A DNA stretch of 33,007 nucleotides, taken from assembly GCA_041689285.1 (NCBI GenBank), contig JBDNGL010000029.1, positions 1 through 33,007 of the forward strand, given 5' to 3'. The number at the start of each line of letters is the position of its first letter. Positions within the stretch are counted from its first letter, which is position 1. The notes beneath the pieces are model-generated. The model saw nothing but the letters and a program-made list of their open reading frames with translations, was not told the origin of the DNA and searched no databases. Position numbers and translations under genes: made by a program. Shown in pieces: positions 15,742-22,962 of the stretch. The stretch comes from UBA2377 sp041689285. Its GTDB lineage: Bacteria > Verrucomicrobiota > Verrucomicrobiia > Opitutales > Opitutaceae.

Positions 15742-16739
15742 ATCTGACCCTCATTGCATTGGTAATCGCCGGTATCATCGTCCTAGTCGTCGGGGCGGTG
15801 ATCTTCAGCCTGATCGGCGCGTGGGTGCGGGCGCTGTTCAACGGCGCCGCCGTCTCGATGTCCAAACTTGTGGCGCTCAAACTCGCGAGCATCCCCTACG
15901 GCTTGATCGTGGATGCCCGTATCACCGCGGTGCGCGCGGGTATCGACGTATCGGCGGATCAGATTGCCTCACACTTTCAAGCGGGCGGCAATGTCGTCCC
16001 GACCGTGCAGGCGCTCATCGCCGCCCAGAAGGCCGGCATCAGCCTGCCGTGGGACCGGGCTTGCGCCATTGATCTGGCGACCAAGGGCTCGGGCAAAAGC
16101 GTGCTCGAGGCGGTGCGCACCTCTGTGGATCCGAAGGTGATTGACTGCCCCAACCCCGAAGGCGGCCGCACGACCATCGACGGCGTGGCGAAGGACGGCA
16201 TCCAAGTGAAAGTGAAGGCGCGCGTGACTGTGCGCACCAATCTCGACCGTTTCGTGGGTGGCGCCAAGGAAGAGACCATCATCGCGCGCGTGGGCGAGGG
16301 TATCGTCACCACCATCGGCTCGGCCGAGACTTACAAGGTGGTGCTCGAATCTCCCGACAGCATCTCCAAGGTGGTGCTGAAGCGCGGTCTCGATGTGGGC
16401 ACCGCTTTTGAAATTCTTTCGATCGACATCGCCGATGTGGACGTGGGCGAAAACGTGGGTGCCAAGCTGCAGGAAGCGCAGGCCGAAGCGAACAAGAACA
16501 TGGCGCAGGCCCAAGCGGAAATCCGGCGCGCCGCCGCCGTGGCGCTGGAGCAGGAAATGAAGGCCCGCGTGCAGGAGATGCAGGCGAAGGTGGTGGCGGC
16601 GCAAGCCGAGGTGCCGCTCGCTATGGCCGAGGCCTTCCGCAACGGCAAGTTGGGTGTGATGGACTACTTCCGCATGGAAAACGTCCAGGCCGACACCGGC
16701 ATGCGCAAGTCCATCGGCGACCCCGAGGGGAAGAAGTAA
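15738..16739 (+). CDS. floA: Flotillin-like protein FloA
   Basis: Membrane-microdomain scaffold of the FloA (YqfA) family, 333 residues. One N-terminal hydrophobic hairpin (about 3-27) anchors it. A PHB-like region follows (about 35-230, with GGNVVPTVQALIAAQKAGI and KVKARVTVRTNLDRFVGGA). An Ala/Glu/Gln-rich coiled coil (about 235-300, EAQAEANKNMAQAQAE and similar) and a short C-terminal tail (MDYFRMENVQADTGMR) are diagnostic of FloA. It is coupled to the short NfeD gene by an ATGA overlap, completing the nfeD-nfeD-floA operon. Start and length agree with the family. Confidence 0.96.
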   Translation: MNLTLIALVIAGIIVLVVGAVIFSLIGAWVRALFNGAAVSMSKLVALKLASIPYGLIVDARITAVRAGIDVSADQIASHFQAGGNVVPTVQALIAAQKAGISLPWDRACAIDLATKGSGKSVLEAVRTSVDPKVIDCPNPEGGRTTIDGVAKDGIQVKVKARVTVRTNLDRFVGGAKEETIIARVGEGIVTTIGSAETYKVVLESPDSISKVVLKRGLDVGTAFEILSIDIADVDVGENVGAKLQEAQAEANKNMAQAQAEIRRAAAVALEQEMKARVQEMQAKVVAAQAEVPLAMAEAFRNGKLGVMDYFRMENVQADTGMRKSIGDPEGKK

Positions 16740-16751
16740 GCATCGCACCTG

Positions 16752-17357
16752 ATGAGCTGGATCCTCGATAATCTGCAGGTCGTCATCGCGGTGGCGGCGG
16801 CGTTCGCCTACTGGCTTAGCCAGCGCAAGAAGGAAGGCGATCCGGCGGACCAAGACGGCGACGGCCTGCCCGATGATCCGCGCGGAGAAGTGAGCTTGGA
16901 CCGTGACGAAACCGAGCGCACGCGGCGGATTCAGGATGAGATTCGCCGCAAGATTGCCGAACGAGCGGCCGGGGGTCCGATCAACGTGCCGGCACCCGCG
17001 CTGGAGCCACCGCCGTTATTCCGCGAAAATACGACGGTGCCGCGCCCCGTGGCGCCTTCGCCGCTGCCACAGCGGACCTTTACCCGGGAAGCGGCGCCTG
17101 TCGCCGCCCAACCGGCGCGCACTCTCGGCTATGAAGGGACGTTGCAGCGGCAGCTTGATCTTGCGGAGCAAATGCGGAATCTGGAGCAAAACCGTAAGTC
17201 GATCAAACGACGGGCGGCGGTGATTGCCAAGACGGCGGCCGAGGCCGCGCCTTCGGCGGCGCATACCGCGTTACTAATGGATTTACGCGGGGCTCACAAC
17301 CTAAGGCGCGCCATGGTGCTCCGCGAAGTGCTCGGCCCGCCGGTCGCCTTGCGCTGA
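16752..17357 (+). CDS. Membrane-anchored protein of unknown function in the floA operon
   Basis: A 201-residue protein with one N-terminal helix (about 7-21, VVIAVAAAFAYWL), then DQDGDGLPDD (about 35-44). That run looks like a calcium-binding thrombospondin type 3 or EF-hand-like loop. A proline/alanine-rich, probably disordered middle follows (about 75-125). The charged helical C-terminus ends in RRAMVLREVLGPPVALR, a phrase I recall from proteins near flotillin genes in this superphylum. It begins 12 nt after floA, so it is likely co-transcribed and may be a microdomain partner. No enzyme motif is visible. Function is unknown. Confidence 0.82.
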   Translation: MSWILDNLQVVIAVAAAFAYWLSQRKKEGDPADQDGDGLPDDPRGEVSLDRDETERTRRIQDEIRRKIAERAAGGPINVPAPALEPPPLFRENTTVPRPVAPSPLPQRTFTREAAPVAAQPARTLGYEGTLQRQLDLAEQMRNLEQNRKSIKRRAAVIAKTAAEAAPSAAHTALLMDLRGAHNLRRAMVLREVLGPPVALR

Positions 17358-17363
17358 GCGCGC

Positions 17364-18230
17364 TTAGCTGGCGGCGCGGCGCTGGCGGCGGGCGGCGACG
17401 GATTGTTCGGCGAGGCGGTCGAGCCAGCGGAGCAGACCGAAACGCGGACGCGGGCTGACGAACTCCGCCGGCGCGGTGGACTGGCCGTGCCGGTAAAGAC
17501 TCTCGGGATCCACGTAGGTGCCGAAGACAAAATCAACCAGCGGGAGGGCGAAGAAGCCGGAGATGGCCTCGTTGCAACGGATATCGGCGTGGTGACGCAG
17601 ATGAAAGGCGTAGGCCTTGCGCCAAAAGCGGCCTTGGGTGGGATGCGCGACGAGGCGGTCCCAAGTGGCCTGCGGCAGGTGCTCGATGGCGTGGATGGTT
17701 TCGTAGAGAATCAGCGACCAGAGGACGGCGATGAAGCCGCCCAACATGATCGGGGCAGCTGGGAAAAAAATTTGTAGGGGAATCAGGAATACCGACGCGA
17801 CGCCGGTGAAGACCACCAGAGAATACCAAGGAAAATAGGACGCCTCATACTGTTTCGTCTCCTCGATGGGGTAACGGTTTTCGACCAAGCAAGGAGTGGC
17901 CTCGCTGGCGTTCCGGCCCTTTTGGTAACCAATGCGCGTTAGCGCGTGGTGGCGGGTATGCTGTTTATAGAAATACGCGAGGAAGGGGATGAGCGGAGCG
18001 TGGAGCACATAGCGGTGAAAAAAGAACTCCATAATGGCGGCGGCGAGATGCACAGCCATAAAGACACCCAAGAGCGCCCACCAGCCGGCGGCAAACTGGG
18101 CCGACCACACCGCCGGAGCGAGGAACGCGACTGCGGCGCATAAGCCGACGAAGGAGAGCGTGTTGACGAGTAGAAAGAGCCAGAGCGAAAACTTGGGCTC
18201 GGCTTTGCCGTCTTGGATGATTTCGGACAT
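17364..18230 (-). CDS. Fatty acid hydroxylase / sterol desaturase superfamily protein
   Basis: Integral-membrane di-iron enzyme candidate of 288 residues with about four to six helices. The histidine clusters that bind iron in this superfamily are all present: HRYVLH (His72, His77), HTRHH (91, 94, 95), HAIEH (180, 184) and HLRHH (210, 213, 214). Members hydroxylate or desaturate lipids, sterols or carotenoids with oxygen; the exact substrate cannot be told. The ATG at 18230 is preferred over a frame extending to 18278. It converges on the floA operon, leaving 6 nt between the stops. Confidence 0.88.
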   Translation of the reverse strand: MSEIIQDGKAEPKFSLWLFLLVNTLSFVGLCAAVAFLAPAVWSAQFAAGWWALLGVFMAVHLAAAIMEFFFHRYVLHAPLIPFLAYFYKQHTRHHALTRIGYQKGRNASEATPCLVENRYPIEETKQYEASYFPWYSLVVFTGVASVFLIPLQIFFPAAPIMLGGFIAVLWSLILYETIHAIEHLPQATWDRLVAHPTQGRFWRKAYAFHLRHHADIRCNEAISGFFALPLVDFVFGTYVDPESLYRHGQSTAPAEFVSPRPRFGLLRWLDRLAEQSVAARRQRRAAS

Positions 18231-18298
18231 GTCGGAGTGAAATGATGAGCTGGGCCGGATTGGCATAGCTTTAGCCAACCCATAGATAATTTCGGCTC

Positions 18299-18325
18299 AC
18301 GCCAGCGTAATCTGGTTGCTGGCGT
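18299..18325. terminator. Stem-loop between sialidase remnant and hydroxylase gene
   Basis: ACGCCAGC (18299-18306) pairs perfectly with GCTGGCGT (18318-18325) across an 11-nt loop. A short TTATT follows on the plus strand. It lies downstream of the sialidase remnant and upstream of the hydroxylase gene, both on the minus strand. A weak terminator or leader hairpin is possible. Confidence 0.3.
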
Positions 18326-18344
18326 TTATTCCTCTGCGGGGTGA

Positions 18345-18874
18345 TTAGCCGAGTTCGAGGCGGCGGCTGCATAAGTCTTGGAGGACGCCGGAGCCGCGGC
18401 CACCGCAGCAGTAGGCCAAGAGCACAGCGTCACCGGCCCGATGGATAGCAGTATAGCAAAAACCACGGACAGGGTCTTGCTCGAGAATATGCGGGTGATC
18501 CCACGTCGCGCCTTCATCGCGGCTGAAGGCGGTGACGTGTGGGGTGCGGCCCCAGCTGGAGCTGGTCCAGTCCGTCTCTCCGGGCGTGACTTTTCCCCGA
18601 GGGCGTTCGGATCGTTCCAGACCGCGAGCCAGAGCGGGTCGGTGGCGCGGCCGATGTTTTTCAAGGAAAGCGGACTGCAAGGCGCGTTGAAGCGAGAGGG
18701 TTGTGGTCGGGTCCAGGTAGAGCCGCCGTCGGTCGAGGTGAGAAACGCGCCCTCCGAATTGCGCGGATGACCGGGTCGAGCCGGGAGCTGGCGAACAATT
18801 ATTGAATCCATGTCACCGGCAGGGATAGCCCCCGGCGTGGAAGTCGTCCATCCCTGATACACCCAAGTTAAAAG
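18345..18874 (-). pseudogene. C-terminal remnant of a sialidase/BNR-repeat glycosidase
   Basis: The minus strand encodes pieces of a BNR-repeat sialidase in two frames. The first frame reads LLTWVYQGWTTSTPG, then SEGAFLTSTDGGSTWTRP (an Asp-box, TDGGSTW), then CSPLSLKNI and LAVWNDPNAL. At about 18600 the frame shifts and continues as GRTPHVTAFSRDEGATWDHP, GFCYTAIHRAGDAVLLAYC, to a stop at 18345. The N-terminal two-thirds of a sialidase is missing, the sequence beginning just before the response regulator's end, and no start is credible. The frameshift and truncation together mark a dead gene. Domain identity is from recalled family sequence. Confidence 0.75.
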
Positions 18875-19296
18875 GTATTCAACAGGGTGCGCAGGACCAG
18901 CGGTGAGATGGGCTTGGCGAGCACGCAATCCACGCGGAGATTTTGGTAGGCCTCTTCAATTTCCGGTGTCAGGACCGCGCTGAGGATGATGATGCGACCG
19001 CGGAAATTGATGGCGCGCAAGGCGGTGACCAGTTCGATCCCGTTCATGGTCGGCATTTCGTGATCCGTGATGACAAATTCGAAGGCGGTCGGATCGGCGA
19101 GCACGAGTTCGAGGGCCTCCAGACCGTGGACGGCGCAGGTAAGCGCGTGACCGTCGCCGGTCAGGACAACTTCGATCAGTTCGCGCAGGGAAGGGAAATC
19201 TTCGACGTAGAGTAAGCGGTGGTGCCGGGGTGCAACCGATCCACGCACGTGAGGGAAGGCAAGTGAAGTATTCATGGGAGCGCGATCTGGATTCAT
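18868..19296 (-). CDS. Single-domain response regulator (receiver only)
   Basis: A CheY-like receiver without an output domain, 142 residues from the ATG at 19296; in-frame ATGs at 19305 and 19275 are equally possible. Acidic pocket Glu32/Asp33 (YVEDFP), phospho-acceptor Asp78 (VITDHEMP), Ser106 (ILSA) and Lys128 (LAKPI) are all present, so it should be phosphorylatable. It lies 84 nt beyond the anti-sigma gene on the same strand, and no kinase is adjacent. Partners are unknown. It could serve any histidine kinase or a phosphorelay. Confidence 0.9.
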   Translation of the reverse strand: MNPDRAPMNTSLAFPHVRGSVAPRHHRLLYVEDFPSLRELIEVVLTGDGHALTCAVHGLEALELVLADPTAFEFVITDHEMPTMNGIELVTALRAINFRGRIIILSAVLTPEIEEAYQNLRVDCVLAKPISPLVLRTLLNTF

Positions 19297-19380
19297 GATG
19301 TGCATGGACCGGCAAAACCCAAGGCCGGTTCAGCCCAAAAACTGTGAACTTGCGGGCATGGGGGCTGCCCGGCAACGGAT

Positions 19381-20103
19381 TCAGAGCAGTTGTTTCAGCG
19401 CGCTGATACCGGCTTCGGTAGCCAGCACGTAAACGTAGCGGGCATCACTCCAAGTGGCCGTCGCCATCCGGCCTTGTTGCTGGAAGAGAATTTCGGTCAG
19501 TCCCCCGGCCTCGATATCGGCGCGCCGGGCGATGTAGATGTGATACCACGCGTCGCGTTTAAAGCAGATTTCAAAGACCTCGACGCCAGCGATCCGGATA
19601 GCCCGGCAGTGATCGGCGCGCAAGTCCTCCGGGGTCATGGGCAGGCCGGCATGAATGGCATTGGCGGGCTCGGTGAGCCACGCCGCAACGGTGCCATGAT
19701 GACGGGGGCTGAATTGATGCGCCTCCTTGATATCCGCCACGGCTAGGCGGGTGAATTGATCCACCGGCAGTGGGCGGGGCGGGGCGGAGCGCCAGAAACT
19801 GGAAACAGTGAGGAGGATGGCGAGGGTGGCCGCTGCCGCGAGAACGGCCGGTTGTTGCCACCAGGCCTTGCGGCGACTGGCGCGGGCGCCGGTGAGGATG
19901 GATTGCCGGAGGCCGGCCGGTGCGGGCAGCGCGCGGCAACGCTCACCGATGGCGGCATCAAGGGCTTGCTGCTGGGCGAACCATCGGCTGAGTGCCGGAT
20001 CCCGGCGGGTTTGCGAGAGGGCATCGGAAAAATGAGAGTCCTGAGCGTCCTGACCGCCGGAACGGTAGGCAGAGAGAATGAATTTGGCTTCTTCGTTGGT
20101 CAT
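19381..20103 (-). CDS. Membrane anti-sigma factor for the adjacent ECF sigma factor
   Basis: A 240-residue protein with a cytoplasmic N-terminal part (1-82), one membrane helix (about 85-103) and a periplasmic C-terminal domain. It starts inside the sigma gene stop (ATGA overlap, 20100-20103), the usual arrangement of sigma/anti-sigma pairs. The N-terminus lacks the HxxxCxxC zinc motif of ZAS anti-sigmas. The outer domain has HC at 165-166, Cys180 (VEVFEICF) and His188 (WYHIY), a spacing I recall from other anti-sigma C-terminal domains of this phylum. These residues could sense metal or redox state, which is inference. A hairpin at 19353-19371 beyond the stop is a weak terminator candidate. 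Confidence 0.8.
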   Translation of the reverse strand: MTNEEAKFILSAYRSGGQDAQDSHFSDALSQTRRDPALSRWFAQQQALDAAIGERCRALPAPAGLRQSILTGARASRRKAWWQQPAVLAAAATLAILLTVSSFWRSAPPRPLPVDQFTRLAVADIKEAHQFSPRHHGTVAAWLTEPANAIHAGLPMTPEDLRADHCRAIRIAGVEVFEICFKRDAWYHIYIARRADIEAGGLTEILFQQQGRMATATWSDARYVYVLATEAGISALKQLL

Positions 20104-20642
20104 GGCGCGGTATGTTTGCGAGTGGTGGGAAACGGCACGACCTTGGTCGCACTCAGGTGCTGCAGAGCGGCGCGCAACTGGTTTTTTCCGCGAGAGAGGC
20201 GGGACATCACGGTGCCGATGGGCACGTCCAAAGTCTCGGCGATCTCGGCATAACTGAGGTCCTCAAGGTAAAAAAGGGTGAGTGGGGCGCAGAAGACCTC
20301 ATCGACGGCCTGTAGGGCTGCGATGACTTGCTGGCCGTCCAGTTGCCGCACGTGATCCGCAAGTTCGGCGGCGAAAGTGTCTTCACCGGCGGGGAGATCT
20401 TCGATGGCGACGAGACGATTGCTGCGGCGACGCAGCCGGAGGAACTCGCGGTAAAGAGTGGTGAAGAGCCAGGATTTGGCGCGGGATTTTTCGCGGAGTG
20501 TATGGCCTTGCCGTGCCCAGATATAGAACGTCTGTTGTACTAGATCACAGGCATCGGCCTCGCGCCGCGCCAGACTTAGGCCAAACCTATAGAGCGCGGC
20601 GTAGTGGGCATCGACCAGCTGTTGGAAATCGGCGTCGCGCAT
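20100..20642 (-). CDS. ECF-family RNA polymerase sigma factor
   Basis: A 180-residue sigma factor with region 2 (about 5-70, including CDLVQQTFYIWARQ and SWLFTTLYREFLRLRR) and region 4 (about 115-165, LEDLSYAEIAETLDVPIGTVMSRLSRGK). There is no region 1 or 3, as in all ECF factors. It begins 16 nt after the DoxX gene and overlaps the anti-sigma gene, at the distal end of the bufferin operon. By analogy with SigF-controlled bufferin operons in Caulobacter it probably activates the operon it sits in, which would be positive autoregulation. Confidence 0.94.
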   Translation of the reverse strand: MRDADFQQLVDAHYAALYRFGLSLARREADACDLVQQTFYIWARQGHTLREKSRAKSWLFTTLYREFLRLRRRSNRLVAIEDLPAGEDTFAAELADHVRQLDGQQVIAALQAVDEVFCAPLTLFYLEDLSYAEIAETLDVPIGTVMSRLSRGKNQLRAALQHLSATKVVPFPTTRKHTAP

Positions 20643-20658
20643 GTCGGGCAGTTAAATT

Positions 20659-21123
20659 TCAGGTGCGGGCGGCGGATTTTTTGCGCCCGCGCCAGGCGTC
20701 CACTGACCAAGCGCCTGGACCAAAGGCGAGCACGAGCAGGCTGGCGAAGAGAAAGAGGAACGGCGCCGCAGATGTGAAGTCGTCAGGCGCGCGGAAGACG
20801 GCGAGCACCACCTCGCGATCGGCAGTGAGATAGGCCACGACCATGGTGAAGCCGAGGGCCAGGGCGGCCGGGCGGGCGACGAGACCGAGCGGCAGCAGGA
20901 GACCGCCCAGAAATTCCACGCTGCCGGCGGCAAGGGCGTTGACCAAGGGAAGCGGGATACCGAGGTCGCCGAAAAAGGCGGCAGTGCGGTTGAGATTCAT
21001 CAGCTTGCCCCAGCCGGTTTGGGCAAACTGCCAGCCCCAAAACAGCCGGATGATTAGGAGCAAGGGGTTGCGTAGCCAATCCGCGGTAGTGTTGAGCAGG
21101 CTATTGAGTCGAGAGATGGACAT
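20659..21123 (-). CDS. DoxX family membrane protein of the bufferin locus (HvfD/GigD-like)
   Basis: A 154-residue four-helix protein. RLFWGWQFAQTGWGKLMNL near residue 26 carries the family's helix-1 Gly-Lys, and PLPLVNALAAGSVEFLGGLLLPLGL forms helix 2. A DoxX gene regularly accompanies the MNIO and DUF2063 genes in hvf/gig loci. It may supply redox or export functions, but its role is not established. It lies 42 nt after the DUF2063 gene and 16 nt before the sigma factor gene. It clearly differs in sequence from the orphan DoxX protein at 6387-6806. Confidence 0.9.
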   Translation of the reverse strand: MSISRLNSLLNTTADWLRNPLLLIIRLFWGWQFAQTGWGKLMNLNRTAAFFGDLGIPLPLVNALAAGSVEFLGGLLLPLGLVARPAALALGFTMVVAYLTADREVVLAVFRAPDDFTSAAPFLFLFASLLVLAFGPGAWSVDAWRGRKKSAART

Positions 21124-21165
21124 GCAGGTGAGAGCAAGTGAGTCGGTAAAGTATTCCCGGTGATC

Positions 21166-22083
21166 TCAGCGAGCACACAGCCAGCCCAGTCGCATCCAGT
21201 CGGCGAACCATGTTTGGACCATGGTGGCTTGGGCGTGAGGATCGCCACGACGGGAGGCAAAAGCGCGGGTGCTGGCCGCCGCGATCGTTTCGCCGCGGGC
21301 CAGTGCGCGGAGGACCGCCGCTGCGGCGGGCGCAAGTTCTTTGGTGTAGATCCGCCCTTCATACCGGTGCACGGCCAGGTGCACGCGGCGGTGCTCCGGA
21401 AGGGCGGCCGCTTGGGTGCCTTGGCCGGCCCGGCGCCGGGCGATGGCCTGACTGGCGGAGGCGCGCAGGGCGCCACCTTGTTTGACCGCCTGCCAAAAAT
21501 CATGCACGGCGTAATCGAGGGTGAGCAGGGTGAGGTAAGGTTGGAGTTGTAGGCGCAACTGCCGTGGTGGGCTCCGGCGCAACTGCGTGGAACGCAAGCG
21601 TGGCAAGGCCGCGTCATCGAAGGCGACGATATGTGCCCATTCGAAGCGGGCGAGGGCAGTGGCTGCCGCGGTGTGCGGGCGAGTCCAGAGCGGTGCAGTG
21701 CGGACGAAACGGGGCAACCGGGCGCAAAGGTTCCTTAACGTATAGGACCGGGAGGGTTGGTGCGTGAGGTAGGCTTGGGCGAGGCGCCAGAATGCGCGTT
21801 CGCCGAGCAACGCACGCAGACCGGGCAGATCCTCGGCGAAAGAGTCGAGCAGCCGAAACCAATACATGCGGTTATAGATTTCAATGCGATCAAGTGGGGC
21901 GAGCGTGGCACTCGGTTTCACGAGCAGGCCGGCGACACGTTTCGCCGACACGCCGTGGAAGGGCGTGCGGCGGGTGCGGTCGCGGCCATCGAGCGGCCGC
22001 GTGACCAGCGCGTGTATTTGCCGCTGCCAGGCGCGCAGCGAATCAGCGTCGCGCCGGGGTGGACTTGGCTTGGCGGGTGACAT
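21166..22083 (-). CDS. DUF2063 protein, MNIO partner (HvfC/BufC-like)
   Basis: A 305-residue protein with an N-terminal DUF2063 helical domain (about 10-110, with RIEIYNRMYWFRLLDSFAED and LPGLRALLGERAFWRLAQAYL). The C-terminal part (about 130-300) is less conserved. In characterised systems it pairs with the MNIO enzyme and helps recognise the precursor peptide's leader. Its ATG at 22083 lies inside the end of the MNIO gene (41-nt overlap), which implies coupled translation and fits a stoichiometric complex. A TTG one codon upstream is possible. Confidence 0.92.
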   Translation of the reverse strand: MSPAKPSPPRRDADSLRAWQRQIHALVTRPLDGRDRTRRTPFHGVSAKRVAGLLVKPSATLAPLDRIEIYNRMYWFRLLDSFAEDLPGLRALLGERAFWRLAQAYLTHQPSRSYTLRNLCARLPRFVRTAPLWTRPHTAAATALARFEWAHIVAFDDAALPRLRSTQLRRSPPRQLRLQLQPYLTLLTLDYAVHDFWQAVKQGGALRASASQAIARRRAGQGTQAAALPEHRRVHLAVHRYEGRIYTKELAPAAAAVLRALARGETIAAASTRAFASRRGDPHAQATMVQTWFADWMRLGWLCAR

Positions 22084-22906
22084 CAAGGTAACGGCTGGCT
22101 TTGAGGGCCTCGGTGTGGACTTCGTCGAAAGAGGGGATTCGGTCGTCCCACTCCAGCAAGGTGGCGGTGAGGCCGCAGCGGCGGATGGCGTGGGCGTAGA
22201 GTTTCCAAACGGGATCGATCACCGGGTGATCGTGGGTATCGAGGAGGTAGCGCTCGAATTTCGAGTGGCCGGCGAGATGGATCTGGCCCACACGGTGGGC
22301 CGGGAGGGCGTCCACGTAGGTGTAGGGGTTGAAGCCATGATTGCGCGAGGAGACGTAAATATTGTTCACATCGAGCAGGATGCCGCAGTCGGCCTGCTCG
22401 ACTACTTCATTGAGGAATTCCCACTCGGTCATCTCGGAGACATGAAACTCCATGTAGGAGCTGACGTTTTCCACGCAGATGGGCACTTCGAGAAAGTCGC
22501 GCACCATCCGGATTTTTTCCGCGGTTAGCCGCGCGGCTTCGAAGGTGTAAGGCATCGGCAGGAGGTCGTGCGTGTAGGTGCCGTCCACGCTGCCCCAGCA
22601 CAGGTGGTCGGAAAGCCAAGGCGTGCCAGTGCGGCGCACGAGATTTTTCAAGCGGCGGAGGTGCGTGCGGTCGGCCCGCTGGCCATCGCCGAAATAGAGT
22701 GATACGCCGTGCTGGACGACGCGGTATTGGGCGAGAATTTCATCCAGCACCTCGAGGGGCCGTCCGCCGTCCACCATGAAATTTTCCGAAATGATCTCAA
22801 ACCAGCCGCAGGTGGGTTGCTCGGCCAGGATGTGGCCGTAGTGCGGCACGCGCAGGCCAAGGCCGATGCCGTAGTCGGTGAAGCCGTTGTGAGGATTGGC
22901 GGGCAC
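22043..22906 (-). CDS. MNIO family (DUF692) multinuclear iron enzyme, BufB/HvfB-like
   Basis: A 287-residue TIM-barrel oxidase that modifies cysteines of RiPP precursors, for example to thiooxazole or oxazolone-thioamide groups, using two or three iron ions. Expected metal-ligand positions are present: His66 (QHGVSLYFG), Asp100-His101 (SDHLCW), Glu146 (CVENVSSY), Asp179 with Asn181-182 (DVNNIY), His190, His210 and His214 (QIHLAGH), Asp223/His225/Asp226 (DTHDHPV) and Glu252 (LEWDD). The start is GTG at 22906, only four bases after the T-run of a terminator that follows the precursor gene. Its 3' end overlaps the DUF2063 gene. Identity is confident; the chemistry is by family analogy. Confidence 0.95.
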   Translation of the reverse strand: MPANPHNGFTDYGIGLGLRVPHYGHILAEQPTCGWFEIISENFMVDGGRPLEVLDEILAQYRVVQHGVSLYFGDGQRADRTHLRRLKNLVRRTGTPWLSDHLCWGSVDGTYTHDLLPMPYTFEAARLTAEKIRMVRDFLEVPICVENVSSYMEFHVSEMTEWEFLNEVVEQADCGILLDVNNIYVSSRNHGFNPYTYVDALPAHRVGQIHLAGHSKFERYLLDTHDHPVIDPVWKLYAHAIRRCGLTATLLEWDDRIPSFDEVHTEALKASRYLDVTRQAKSTPARR

Positions 22907-22909
22907 GAT

Positions 22910-22942
22910 AAAAAAAGGAGACCGCGGAGGTTATCCGCGGTC
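22910..22942 (-). terminator. Intrinsic terminator between bufferin precursor and MNIO gene
   Basis: On the minus strand, GACCGCGGA (22942-22934) pairs perfectly with TCCGCGGTC (22928-22920) around a 5-nt loop. TCC and seven T residues (22916-22910) follow. This is a textbook rho-independent terminator, 20 nt after the precursor stop and directly abutting the GTG start of the enzyme gene. Partial readthrough would give abundant precursor mRNA and little enzyme mRNA. Confidence 0.8.
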
Positions 22943-22962
22943 CCGGGTGGTGGGCGAGGGAT

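Noticed and set aside
15969..16853. His-rich 294-codon minus-strand frame opposite floA
   Set aside because: Mirror of the flotillin coding sequence; the His/Leu bias is a by-product of its codons.
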